DNA of 64,000 bases from the NCBI GenBank assembly GCA_965223105.1, contig OZ244987.1, positions 2,728,001-2,792,000 of the forward strand, written 5' to 3'. This DNA comes from JABDMH01 sp965223105. GTDB taxonomy: Bacteria > Bacteroidota > Bacteroidia > Chitinophagales > Saprospiraceae. The notes beneath the pieces are model-generated. The model was not told the origin of the DNA and searched no databases. It was given only the letters and a program-made list of their open reading frames with translations. The position numbers were made by a program, and so were the translations under genes. This document shows, piece after piece, positions 17,995-26,885 of this stretch; the first letter of the stretch is position 1, and each line of letters starts with the position of its first letter.

Positions 17995-19989
17995 ATGGTG
18001 ATCCACATGAACATCGATGCTTTGCCGTCGTTCACGAATGGTGTAGTGACATTTGGGTCTTTTGATGGTGTTCATCTGGGTCATGGCGAATTGCTCAATA
18101 AGATGCGCAGTCTAGCGCAGGAGGTTGAAGGGGAGACGATCGTTGTGACATTTGATCCTCATCCTCGACAGGTAATTTATCCTTCTGATCGGTCACTACA
18201 GTTGCTATCTTCTCGCAGGGAAAAAATCTTACTGTTGCGGGAAATGGGAATCGACCACTTGGTCATCTGTCCATTTTCAGTAGAATTTTCTCAGATCAGC
18301 GCTGACGAATATATTACCAATTTCGTCATAAAGAAATTTCGTCCACGTTATGTAGTCATTGGATATGATCATCGGTTTGGTTTAAACCGGGCTGGCAACA
18401 TTGATTTTCTACGCGCCTATGAAGAGCAGGGTAATTTTCGAGTGGTAGAGTTAGAACAACAAGTAGTCGACAAAATAAACATCAGCAGTACCCAGATTAG
18501 GAATCGTCTTGAGAAGGGCCAAATTGCAACGGCTAATAAACTTCTTGGTCATCCTTACTTGATCAGTGGCACCGTGGTAAGGGGACATCAAATTGGCGAA
18601 AAAATGGGATACCCCACTGCCAATATTCGTATTGATAATCATCTAAAATTAATTCCACCCAAGGGCATCTATGCTGTACAGGTTAAATATGATCGAAGGC
18701 TGTACGAAGGCATGTTGTATATTGGCACGCGACCTACACTTAGCAGTAGTGGTAGGCAGTCTATTGAAGTCCACATATTCAATTTCACGGGCGATATTTA
18801 TGGGGAACTAGTACATATCTTCCTGCATAAATTCATTCGACCCGATGCTACATTTTCGGGTCTTGAAGAATTGAAATTGCAGCTTAAGAAGGACCAAGAA
18901 GCGGTTGAGTCCTACTTCAGATCTAAAAAAAAGCACAATGAAAGTGTAGCGGTGGTCATCCTGAACTATAATGGTTTACACCATTTAAAGTCTTTTCTAC
19001 CTTCGGTCTTACGCTTTACTTCTGCTTCGGTTGTTGTAGCCGACAACGGTTCTACAGACAATTCCGTGAAATGGTTAAAAAAATTTCACCCTGAGGTCGA
19101 GACCCTTGCTTTGGAGAAAAATTATGGTTTTGCAGGGGGATATAATGAGGCATTGAGAAAAGTAGATGCAAAGTATATTGTTTTTTTGAATTCAGATGTT
19201 GAGGTCACCAATCATTGGCTTGAACCATTGATCAGATATCTCAAAGAAAATGGTGAAGTTGGTGTCGTACAGCCCAAAGTAAAATCATTTCTGACTCGTT
19301 CAAGTTTTGAATATGCAGGAGCAGCGGGTGGGCTACTTGACGTTTTGGGATATCCATTTTGCCAGGGCCGAATTCTGTCTGAAATGGAAGAGGATTTGGG
19401 CCAATATGATCAAATAGCTGAAACGTTCTGGTGTACTGGAGCAGCCATGTTAACTCGCAAGGAATTATTCCAGGATTTTGGTGGATTTGATGAAGATTTC
19501 TTCGCCCATATGGAGGAAATCGATTTTTGTTGGCGGCTGAAACAGGCTGGTTACAAAATGGTGATGGTTCCTGACTCGGTTGTATATCATCTTGGAGGAG
19601 GTACCCTATCATACATGAGTCCCAAGAAGACCTATCTAAATTTTAGGAACGGACTGAATCTTTTAATTAAAAATGAGAAGGGACTTAGGTTACTTTGGCT
19701 TTTGCCAATAAGAATCTTGTTAGACCTAGTGGCTTGCTTACGTTTCTTGCTGGTTGGTGAGTTTGGAAATGCCTGGTCAGTTATAAGTGCATATTTATCA
19801 GTGTCCAAGCAATTTTTCAACACACTGACGAAGAGGAAACAAATCCTCAAATTGATAGAAGCGAAACGGATCGGACCGGATAATACGGAAGCAGGCCGGT
19901 ATCGCGGAAGTATCATTTGGGAGTTCTTCATTCTGGGCCGCAAAAAATACGCTGACCTTCGCAAGATCGCTTCAAATAGGATTTCGTGA
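17995..19989 (+). CDS. ribF: Fusion: bifunctional riboflavin kinase/FAD synthetase + family 2 glycosyltransferase
   Basis: One open frame of 664 codons holds two proteins that are normally separate. Residues 1 to about 312 are RibF: the FMN adenylyltransferase domain with FGSFDGVHLGH, TFDPHPRQ and GYDHRFG, then the riboflavin kinase domain with GEKMGYPTANI. From about 317 the sequence VAVVILNYNG begins a GT2 glycosyltransferase of the rhamnosyltransferase type, with VVADNGSTDN, the LNSDVEV metal-binding region, EEIDFCWRL and a hydrophobic C-terminal segment (about 575-598). The join lies beside eight A bases (18925-18932), and an out-of-frame ATG at 18938 would read MKV then stop. A one-base A insertion would give a separate gene starting MKSVAVVILNYNG. 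So this is either a true fusion or an indel, biological or from assembly. The start could also be ATG 18007. The RluA gene overlaps by four bases. Confidence 0.85.
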   Translation: MVIHMNIDALPSFTNGVVTFGSFDGVHLGHGELLNKMRSLAQEVEGETIVVTFDPHPRQVIYPSDRSLQLLSSRREKILLLREMGIDHLVICPFSVEFSQISADEYITNFVIKKFRPRYVVIGYDHRFGLNRAGNIDFLRAYEEQGNFRVVELEQQVVDKINISSTQIRNRLEKGQIATANKLLGHPYLISGTVVRGHQIGEKMGYPTANIRIDNHLKLIPPKGIYAVQVKYDRRLYEGMLYIGTRPTLSSSGRQSIEVHIFNFTGDIYGELVHIFLHKFIRPDATFSGLEELKLQLKKDQEAVESYFRSKKKHNESVAVVILNYNGLHHLKSFLPSVLRFTSASVVVADNGSTDNSVKWLKKFHPEVETLALEKNYGFAGGYNEALRKVDAKYIVFLNSDVEVTNHWLEPLIRYLKENGEVGVVQPKVKSFLTRSSFEYAGAAGGLLDVLGYPFCQGRILSEMEEDLGQYDQIAETFWCTGAAMLTRKELFQDFGGFDEDFFAHMEEIDFCWRLKQAGYKMVMVPDSVVYHLGGGTLSYMSPKKTYLNFRNGLNLLIKNEKGLRLLWLLPIRILLDLVACLRFLLVGEFGNAWSVISAYLSVSKQFFNTLTKRKQILKLIEAKRIGPDNTEAGRYRGSIIWEFFILGRKKYADLRKIASNRIS

Positions 19990-20723
19990 AAGCAAGGGAA
20001 CAGATCATTTTTAAATGCGATGACTTCGTGGTGGTCAACAAGCCTCCGAATATGCTTTCAGTTCCAGACCGATATGATCCGAATATACCTAATCTGTATC
20101 AGAGACTAAGTCGCCAATTTGGGAAGGTTTATCCTGTACACAGGCTGGATCGTGACACCAGTGGACTGATTGTCTTTGCACTTTCAAGGCCTTTCTTCAA
20201 GCATTTATCTGATCAATTTACCACAAGAAATATTCAAAAGCACTACGAAGCTCTGGTCATTGGTGTACCAGAACCACCACAAGGTTCGATTCGATTGCCA
20301 ATCATACCCCTTTCTAATCAAAACAAAGTGGGCATTGGATCAAGGGGTAAATTGTCGGTGACTCACTACAAGATTAGAACTTCATATGATTCATTTGCTC
20401 ACCTTGACTTAGACCTGGAGACTGGTCGTACTCATCAGATCCGGGTACATCTGCAAGCCATTGGCAATCCTCTACTGGTAGACCTGAAATATGGGGGTAA
20501 AGAAGGCTTTTTCCTAAGTGAAATTAAGAAGAACTACCGTGGCAATCGGGATGAAGAACGACCCCTGCTGAGTCGTACACCTCTCCATGCCTGTGCATTG
20601 CGATTTCCGGATCTCGAGGGCCAAGAAAGAGCCTTTTCTGCACCCATTCCAAAAGATATGAAGGCGGTGATTAATCAACTAGCCAAATGGAAAGACCACC
20701 GATCCCAACAGCCTTTTTACTAA
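19986..20723 (+). CDS. RluA family pseudouridine synthase
   Basis: A 245-residue enzyme that isomerises uridine to pseudouridine in rRNA or tRNA. The catalytic motif is HRLDRDTSG with Asp55 as nucleophile. The later TGRTHQIRVHL motif and the DLKYGGK block are also present. There is no S4 domain at the N terminus, so it resembles the RluA/TruC-type short forms; the exact target site is not predictable. The start is GTG at 19986, overlapping the stop of the upstream fusion gene (GTGA). Its TAA overlaps the TAG of the convergent ABC-F gene. Confidence 0.92.
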   Translation: MKAREQIIFKCDDFVVVNKPPNMLSVPDRYDPNIPNLYQRLSRQFGKVYPVHRLDRDTSGLIVFALSRPFFKHLSDQFTTRNIQKHYEALVIGVPEPPQGSIRLPIIPLSNQNKVGIGSRGKLSVTHYKIRTSYDSFAHLDLDLETGRTHQIRVHLQAIGNPLLVDLKYGGKEGFFLSEIKKNYRGNRDEERPLLSRTPLHACALRFPDLEGQERAFSAPIPKDMKAVINQLAKWKDHRSQQPFY

Positions 20724-22636
20724 AGGCCGCTTTCATGGGCAAGATCCAAAGCCTTTTCCCAGGCCAGTTCTGCTTCAGATAAATCACTTTTTAAGGAATA
20801 ATATTTTTGCAAGATGTCGTCTTTCCCAGAATCTTCAAAAAACCCTGGCAACTTCATTTTTTCTTCAATTTTATTGATTTGCTCTTCCAGTTGCAAGACC
20901 TTACGCTCTGTTGATTTTACTTTTTTCAAAATGGCTTTTCGCTTGGCATAATCTATTTCAATTTTCGGACTTGTTTCTTCTTTAGCAACAACAGGTTTTT
21001 TATTAATGGCTACCTCACGTAAATCTTTGAGTTTACGTTTTTCTAAAAATTCATTGATATCTCCCAAATGTTCAAATAGAAGATGATCTTTCATTTCATA
21101 GGTTTTTGAGGTAAGTCCTTGTAAGAAATCTCGATCATGCGACACGACAAGCAACGTCCCTTCATAATCTAAAAGAGCCTGCTTTAATATATCCTTTGAA
21201 TTCATATCCAGGTGATTGGTGGGTTCATCTAAGAGTAAAAAATTAATAGGCTGCATCAACAGATGTGCCAGGGCTAGACGTGCTCGCTCACCACCTGACA
21301 AAACCTTGATTTTCTTATCCACATCATCACCACTAAATAGGAAGGCCCCTAATAAATGTCTGATCTTTGAAAACATCTGCTCCGGCGCACGTCCTTCTAA
21401 AAATTCCAATACAGTTTCGTTGTCAGCCAACAAATCGGACTGATTTTGCGCATAGTATCCAATATCTACATTGGAGCCCATAATAACATCACCATGGTCA
21501 ATGTCAACTTTTTCAAGCATGGCCTTGATCAATGTGGTTTTGCCTTGCCCATTTTGTCCCACAATTGCAATTCGATCGCCACGGTCTATATTCATTGTCA
21601 GACCCTGGAGAACTTTTTTTCGACCGTAGCTCTTGTGTAAGTTTTGGATCTGGCAGACGCTTCGAGCTGACCTTCTGACTGGTAAGAACCGAATGCGCAT
21701 CGATGTATCTATAGTATCTTCCCATTCAATCCTCTCCAACTTGTCTAACTGTTTCTGCATGGATTGCGCCATACTGGTTTTGCTGGCTTTGGCCATAAAC
21801 CGTTTGATGGTTTTCTCTTTGCTGGCTATTTCTCGCTGTTGATTTCGATAGGCTGCCTCTTGTTTTGCCTGGATATCGGCTTTTTGCCGAAGGTAACGGT
21901 CGTATGAAAGTGGATAATCATAGATCTGGGTATTTTCGATCTCTAATATCCTGGATGCTGTATTCCGTAAAAAAGCCCGGTCGTGTGAAATAAGAATAAT
22001 CGCTCCGGGATAATTAACGATATAATTCTCTAACCAGATAATGGCCTCGATATCCAAGTGGTTTGTAGGCTCATCGAGGAGCAAGAGATCTGGCTCTTCA
22101 AGCAGGAGACGAGCCATTTGCACACGCATTTGCCAACCTCCACTAAGGTGTGAAATCGGTCTTTGGAACTGGTCGGGATCAAAACCGAGACCTTTTAGAA
22201 CCAATTCTACTTTCTTATCAACTGAAGCCTGGTCAAAATGGTTGAGGCGGTCAAGATTATTGTTGATGTCCTCAATTAATTGTAGGTATTCTGGGCTTTC
22301 ATAGTCAGTAAAAGTCTCTAACTTCTCTTGGAGTTTGTTGTTCGCTTCTTCGAGGTCCAAGACCTGTGAAAAAGCCTCGTTGGCCGTATCCTTTATGGAC
22401 TTTGATACATCTAGATGAAGTGTTTGCTCCAGGTGACTGATCTTTAAGCCCCGTGGAGTATTCACAACACCTTGGTCTGGAATGAAATGGCCTTCAATTA
22501 TATTGAGTAAGGTCGTTTTACCTGCACCATTTCGACCTATCAGCGCTATTTTATCATCAGCGTTGATCTGGAAAGTACCATTTCTAAAAAGAATTCGATC
22601 TCCGAACTGGACAGTGAGGTTCTGGACTTGAATCAT
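20720..22636 (-). CDS. ABC-F family ATPase (ribosome-associated type)
   Basis: A 638-residue protein with two ATP-binding cassettes and no membrane segments. The first Walker A is GRNGAGKTT (about 34-42), signature LSGGWQMR, Walker B LLLLDEPTNHLD. The second is GQNGQGKTT, signature LSGGERAR, Walker B LLLDEPTNHLD. Between them lies the charged P-site tRNA interaction motif linker rich in K, R and Q, and the C-terminal 90 residues form a coiled coil. This is the YheS/Uup-like layout of translation factors or ribosome-protection proteins; which one is not clear. It follows yqgE by three bases as the last gene of the folE-fabD-yqgE operon, with overlapping tail-to-tail stops with the rluA-like gene. 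Confidence 0.93.
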   Translation of the reverse strand: MIQVQNLTVQFGDRILFRNGTFQINADDKIALIGRNGAGKTTLLNIIEGHFIPDQGVVNTPRGLKISHLEQTLHLDVSKSIKDTANEAFSQVLDLEEANNKLQEKLETFTDYESPEYLQLIEDINNNLDRLNHFDQASVDKKVELVLKGLGFDPDQFQRPISHLSGGWQMRVQMARLLLEEPDLLLLDEPTNHLDIEAIIWLENYIVNYPGAIILISHDRAFLRNTASRILEIENTQIYDYPLSYDRYLRQKADIQAKQEAAYRNQQREIASKEKTIKRFMAKASKTSMAQSMQKQLDKLERIEWEDTIDTSMRIRFLPVRRSARSVCQIQNLHKSYGRKKVLQGLTMNIDRGDRIAIVGQNGQGKTTLIKAMLEKVDIDHGDVIMGSNVDIGYYAQNQSDLLADNETVLEFLEGRAPEQMFSKIRHLLGAFLFSGDDVDKKIKVLSGGERARLALAHLLMQPINFLLLDEPTNHLDMNSKDILKQALLDYEGTLLVVSHDRDFLQGLTSKTYEMKDHLLFEHLGDINEFLEKRKLKDLREVAINKKPVVAKEETSPKIEIDYAKRKAILKKVKSTERKVLQLEEQINKIEEKMKLPGFFEDSGKDDILQKYYSLKSDLSEAELAWEKALDLAHESGL

Positions 22637-22639
22637 ATG

Positions 22640-23212
22640 TTAATTCCAATTGGCACTGTCTGGCATTTTAGCGATTACTGAGTAGGCGCTGCCCTTGTTG
22701 CTCATTATCGTCTGCCAGAGATTTTTTGCTTCGGTCTTAAAAACATAATTGGCATAAAGATCAGCTACCACCCATGCGCCATATTCAAGCTCTTCGTTTA
22801 ATTGACCTGACGACCATCCTGAATATCCAACGTAAAACCGAATGTTGCGAGGTAAAATTAATTTAGACTCAATCAAAAATTTTAACTTTTCAAAATCTCC
22901 TCCCCAATACACACCTCTTCTGATTTTTATAGAATCTTCTAAGAGGTCACCCACATTGTGCAGGTAATGAATACTATCGGTTGCTACTGGTCCACCAAAA
23001 TAGACTTGTGCTTCAAATTCTGGAAAATCATGCAGAAGATCCTCTACTTTGACCTGGAGGGGTTTATTCATAATAAAACCAACACTACCTTCACGATCGT
23101 GTTCGGTAAGAATCACGGCTGATCTTTTAAAATTTGTATCGAGACTAAAGGGTTCAGCCAGTAGAACTTTACCTTTTTTGGCTATTGGACGATTCTGTTT
23201 TTTTTTAGTCAA
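22640..23212 (-). CDS. YqgE/AlgH family protein
   Basis: A 190-residue member of the UPF0301 family. Family blocks are GKVLLAEPFSLDTNFKRSAV, GSVGFIMNKPL, VYFGGPV and FYVGYSGWSSGQLNEEL. The family is widespread, of known fold but unsettled function; AlgH was named from alginate regulation in Pseudomonas. The N terminus is lysine-rich (MTKKKQNRP). It lies 28 bases downstream of fabD and three bases upstream of the ABC-F gene. Confidence 0.93.
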   Translation of the reverse strand: MTKKKQNRPIAKKGKVLLAEPFSLDTNFKRSAVILTEHDREGSVGFIMNKPLQVKVEDLLHDFPEFEAQVYFGGPVATDSIHYLHNVGDLLEDSIKIRRGVYWGGDFEKLKFLIESKLILPRNIRFYVGYSGWSSGQLNEELEYGAWVVADLYANYVFKTEAKNLWQTIMSNKGSAYSVIAKMPDSANWN

Positions 23213-23240
23213 AATGTAAATCGTATTTCCCGGTTGTCAC

Positions 23241-24116
23241 TCACCACATGGTTATTGGAACTCGGCGGTCGATTCGCTTTATCATGCCCTGAAGGACCTT
23301 CCCTTTACCACCAACTTCTACAAATTCTTCGATCCCGGCCTCAAGCATATTGAAAATAGAAACTGACCACCGGACGGGCGACGTCAACTGTTTCATCAGA
23401 TTTTCTTGAATCTCATTGGGACTCTTACATGCTTTGCCATTCACATTTTGGTAAATAGGACAAATTGGATTTTCAAAAGGTGTCTCTTTGATGGCATGAG
23501 CCAATTCGTTTTGAGCTGGCTCCATCAAGGGAGAATGAAATGCACCACCTACCTCCAGTGGTATCACCATGCGTGCACCCATGGATGAACAGGCATCACC
23601 GGCATTCTTCACGGAATCGATTTCACCCGAAATGACCAACTGACCTGGACAATTGTAGTTTGCCGCAACCACAATGCCTGGTGTCTCTTTGCAGGCAGTC
23701 TCTACTTCCTCATCTTCTAGGCCTACGACAGCCGCCATGGTACCGGGAATTTGCTCACAAGCTCTTTGCATAGCCTCTGCTCTAGCCTTCACCAGCCTGA
23801 GCCCATCGGCAAAAGTAAGGGTCTCATTGGCTACCAATGCTGAAATTTCACCAAGTGAGTGGCCAGCCACAGCTGTAGGCACCGATCGACGTTTTGTCAA
23901 ATACTTGATTGTGGAGTGTATGAATACTGCCGGTTGCGTTACATCAGTCCGTACCAGATCATCAGCAGTGCCATTGCACATGATTTCATAGATATCAAAT
24001 TCGAGCACACTATTCGCCTGGTTGATATAAAATGCTGTTTCTTCATCCTCTTGATCGAGCTGTTTACCCATTCCCACAAACTGGGAGGCTTGACCAGGAA
24101 ACACATATGCTATCAT
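23241..24116 (-). CDS. fabD: Malonyl-CoA--ACP acyltransferase
   Basis: It loads malonyl groups from CoA onto acyl carrier protein for fatty acid synthesis. The 291-residue length is normal. FPGQASQF near the N terminus forms the oxyanion loop. GHSLGE places the nucleophile at Ser87, and the catalytic His lies in the GGAFHSPLM block. It is separated from folE by nine bases and from yqgE by 28 bases on the same strand, suggesting one transcript. Confidence 0.96.
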   Translation of the reverse strand: MIAYVFPGQASQFVGMGKQLDQEDEETAFYINQANSVLEFDIYEIMCNGTADDLVRTDVTQPAVFIHSTIKYLTKRRSVPTAVAGHSLGEISALVANETLTFADGLRLVKARAEAMQRACEQIPGTMAAVVGLEDEEVETACKETPGIVVAANYNCPGQLVISGEIDSVKNAGDACSSMGARMVIPLEVGGAFHSPLMEPAQNELAHAIKETPFENPICPIYQNVNGKACKSPNEIQENLMKQLTSPVRWSVSIFNMLEAGIEEFVEVGGKGKVLQGMIKRIDRRVPITMW

Positions 24117-24125
24117 ACCAAGGAT

Positions 24126-24749
24126 TTAATGAAGGTTCGAGCTGATCAAATTAAGAAATTCTGCTCGAGTCTCTTCCTTTCTAAACTCGCCAGTGAATGC
24201 GGAGGTGGTAGTTACTGAGTTCTGTTTTTGCACACCACGCATCATCATGCACATGTGACGAGCCTCCATTACAATCGCCACACCCAATGGTTCTAGTACA
24301 TCATTAATGCAGTTCAGGATCTCATGGGTCAGACGTTCTTGCACCTGCAAACGCCTAGCAAAAACATCAACCACCCTGGGAATCTTACTCAAACCCACAA
24401 TCCTTCCATTGGGAATGTACGCTATGTGAGCTTTACCGAAGAATGGCAAAATATGATGCTCGCACAAAGAGTACACTTCAATATCCTTCACCAAAACCAT
24501 CTCGCTATACTCCTCGTCAAACATGGCAGAAGTCAAAATCTTCTCCGGGTCTACATCTTGGCCAGAAGTCAGAAATTGAATGGCCTTTGCAGCCCTTTCT
24601 GGTGTCTTTAAAAGACCCTGACGAAGACTGTCTTCACCAATACCATCAAGTATTTCCCTATAGTGATCACTAAGATGGGCGGTCACTGAAGGATCATACT
24701 CCTCGTGTCGCGTATAGTTGTTCCCAATCTTCTGACTTGTACTTCTCAC
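24126..24749 (-). CDS. folE: GTP cyclohydrolase I
   Basis: It converts GTP to 7,8-dihydroneopterin triphosphate, the first step of folate synthesis. The 207-residue protein has the zinc ligands in SLCEHH and HMCMMMRG (Cys, His, Cys), plus the family blocks LLKTPERAAKA, GLSKIPR and RLQVQERLT. The N-terminal 25 residues are variable. It is the first gene of the operon with fabD, yqgE and the ABC-F gene. A TACTTTTG box lies 75 bases upstream. Confidence 0.97.
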   Translation of the reverse strand: MRSTSQKIGNNYTRHEEYDPSVTAHLSDHYREILDGIGEDSLRQGLLKTPERAAKAIQFLTSGQDVDPEKILTSAMFDEEYSEMVLVKDIEVYSLCEHHILPFFGKAHIAYIPNGRIVGLSKIPRVVDVFARRLQVQERLTHEILNCINDVLEPLGVAIVMEARHMCMMMRGVQKQNSVTTTSAFTGEFRKEETRAEFLNLISSNLH

Positions 24750-24823
24750 AATAAATATTTTTGATTCACGAAGTATATACGTTTATGTCAGTACAAATGT
24801 TCTCTAAAAGAGTATAAAGGGTA

Positions 24824-24831
24824 CAAAAGTA
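24824..24831 (-). promoter_or_regulatory. Possible promoter -7 box for the folE operon
   Basis: TACTTTTG on the minus strand is an exact TAnnTTTG match, placed to give a leader of about 70 bases to folE. The -33 region is not convincing, so confidence is low. Confidence 0.3.
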
Positions 24832-25090
24832 CTATTAGTCGGTCGATATGACACATTGAGACCTTGCTTAAGTTTTCGCCATTCAAGAATACTTCTTTCC
24901 TCATCGTGTGGAGGAGGAGGATATGGAGCATCCTAACAGACAGCATAACCAACTCAACCCCCAGCAAGTGATGTCAAATGGGATCAACTTATCCACGAGA
25001 TGGATTGACTGATCCAAGCTCACTCTTGATTCGTCCATTACAGTCTTTGCTTGAAACGTACTATCTTAAGCCAGCGTTTCTAATGGTAGC
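24832..25090. other. Intergenic region upstream of the LytS/LytTR operon
   Basis: No coding frame is apparent. It holds an inverted pair GGATCA/TGATCC around a single DnaA-box-like TTATCCACG (near 24991) and a purine stretch GGAGGAGGAGGA near 24914. It should contain the promoter of the two-component genes, but no clear -33/-7 pair is visible. Confidence 0.4.
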
Positions 25091-26143
25091 ATGAAAGCCT
25101 TTGCCTTAAGACAGATCTTACGACGTACACCCATCTGGATACACCGGACATGGTTTGCACATGGCATCTTCTGGTTAATCTTGTTGGTGATTTTGGTTGC
25201 ATCAGACTTCAGTAATGTTGGTTGGCCGATGGTTTTTTACCAAAAGAGTGTTGATATCACCTTTTATGCGGTGCTGATATATATCAATCTTCTGTACCTT
25301 ATTCCTCGATTTTTATCCAGAAAAAAATTCTGGCCCTATGTAGGCTTGCTGCTCATGACGGTTATTGTACTTACTCCAATAAAGATAGCCTTTCAAGTTT
25401 TCCTGTTTTCCGAGTTCCCTTCCTTTCAAAATTATCTGATCGAAAATCAAGCCTATTACTATATGGGCATGTTTCTAGTGGGCAGCTCCTCTACTATTTA
25501 CGGGATTATATCTGATTGGTTTATTCATCAATCAGAAAAAATGCAACTTCAAACACAGACGATGCAGTCTGAATTGAAATTTCTCAGGTCTCAGATTAAT
25601 CCACATTTCCTCTTTAATACCCTCAATAATTTATATGCCTTAACCTTAAAGAAATCTGATGATGCTCCAGAAATTGTTCTGAAACTTTCTGAAATGATGC
25701 GATATATGCTCTATGAGTGCAATGAACGGACGGTGCCTCTGTACAAGGAAGTAAGCTATATGAAAAACTATCTTGATCTCGAACGTTTACGCCAGCATCA
25801 CATGATTGATATTGACTTTGAACTCAGCGGAGAAATTGGAGATCAACGAATTGCGCCACTTCTGCTTATACCTTTTATCGAAAACAGCTTTAAACATGGC
25901 GTGAGCAACGAAATTCAACAAGGTTTTGTACATATTCAGCTCGACATTCAAGATGATACACTCATTTTTGATATAAAGAACAGTAAAGGTCCGAGCCACC
26001 CCAAACAAACACATCGTAAAAGCGGCGGAATCGGCTTAGTAAATGTTAAACGGCGTCTAAACTTAATCTACAATGACGCCTATAAATTAAATATCAAGAA
26101 TGAACCAAACGAATATCAAGTGACCCTCCGATTGAAACTTTAA
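25091..26143 (+). CDS. LytS/YehU-type sensor histidine kinase
   Basis: A 350-residue membrane histidine kinase. The N-terminal 150 residues contain four hydrophobic segments (around 25-45, 60-75, 85-110 and 130-145) with no periplasmic sensor domain. A short coiled coil then leads to the His_kinase domain (PF06580 type), where INPHFLFNTLNNL places the phospho-acceptor at His172. The ATPase part has PLLLIPFIENSFKHG (N box) and SGGIGLVNVKRRL (G box). The gene for the LytTR regulator starts ten bases later, so the two form a pair. The stimulus is unknown. Confidence 0.93.
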   Translation: MKAFALRQILRRTPIWIHRTWFAHGIFWLILLVILVASDFSNVGWPMVFYQKSVDITFYAVLIYINLLYLIPRFLSRKKFWPYVGLLLMTVIVLTPIKIAFQVFLFSEFPSFQNYLIENQAYYYMGMFLVGSSSTIYGIISDWFIHQSEKMQLQTQTMQSELKFLRSQINPHFLFNTLNNLYALTLKKSDDAPEIVLKLSEMMRYMLYECNERTVPLYKEVSYMKNYLDLERLRQHHMIDIDFELSGEIGDQRIAPLLLIPFIENSFKHGVSNEIQQGFVHIQLDIQDDTLIFDIKNSKGPSHPKQTHRKSGGIGLVNVKRRLNLIYNDAYKLNIKNEPNEYQVTLRLKL

Positions 26144-26153
26144 ATCAGAACAT

Positions 26154-26882
26154 ATGCAAATTAATACCATAATTGTAGACGATGAACCCCTTGCCCTGGA
26201 TGTTATGGAGACTTATATTTCTCAGATGCCAGAGCTTCATTTAGTAAAGCGCTGTGTGAATGCATTTGAAGCCAATGAGGCCCTAAGTAATCACGACATT
26301 GATCTGATGTTTTTAGACATCCAAATGCCGCAATTGACTGGGATTGATTTCGTAAAAACGCTCGCCAATCCACCCATGGTTGTTTTTACCACCGCCTTTC
26401 CGAACTATGCTATAGAGGGATTTGAACTGGATGCTGTCGATTACCTGCTGAAGCCAATTTCTGCCGAGAGATTTGTCAAAGCAGCGAACAAAGCCATCGA
26501 GCAAATAAAGATGCGCCAGGGACTGGTGGTTGGAGATCACCCAGAAGAAGGTGCAGATTTTATTTTTGTCAAGGCCGACAAAAAGTTCGTAAAGATAAAA
26601 TATGACGATATTCTCTATATCGAAGGCTTAAAAGATTATGTGATTATTAAACTTCATGTCGGCCGAGTAGTGACGCTCCAGACAATGAAAACCCTGGAGG
26701 CTAAATTGCCTGAAAAATTGTTCAAGAGGATCCATCGTTCGTATATCGTTGGTATTGACAAAATTAAAGCCGTAGTTGGGAACCAAGTTGAGATCTTGGA
26801 AAATGGAAAAGCGAAATTATTGCCGGTCGGAAAAAATTACCGAGACGAATTGCTTGAATTGGTTAATAAAAATAGACTTTAG
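26154..26882 (+). CDS. LytTR family response regulator
   Basis: A 242-residue regulator. The receiver domain (1 to about 120) has the acidic pair in VDDEP, Asp55 in LDIQMP as the phosphorylation site, the TTAF switch and the KP pair in YLLKPIS. The LytTR DNA-binding domain (about 140-240) shows FVKADKKFVKI, ILYIEGLKDYV and FKRIHRSYIV. It is the cognate regulator of the kinase immediately upstream and probably activates nearby or remote promoters with LytTR direct repeats, none of which I could identify. The fructosamine-kinase-like gene begins three bases after its stop. Confidence 0.95.
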   Translation: MQINTIIVDDEPLALDVMETYISQMPELHLVKRCVNAFEANEALSNHDIDLMFLDIQMPQLTGIDFVKTLANPPMVVFTTAFPNYAIEGFELDAVDYLLKPISAERFVKAANKAIEQIKMRQGLVVGDHPEEGADFIFVKADKKFVKIKYDDILYIEGLKDYVIIKLHVGRVVTLQTMKTLEAKLPEKLFKRIHRSYIVGIDKIKAVVGNQVEILENGKAKLLPVGKNYRDELLELVNKNRL

Positions 26883-26885
26883 GTT

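Noticed and set aside
24970..25020. DnaA-box-like TTATCCACG between GGATCA/TGATCC arms
   Set aside because: Only one such box, no AT-rich unwinding element or dnaA/dnaN genes nearby; not an origin.
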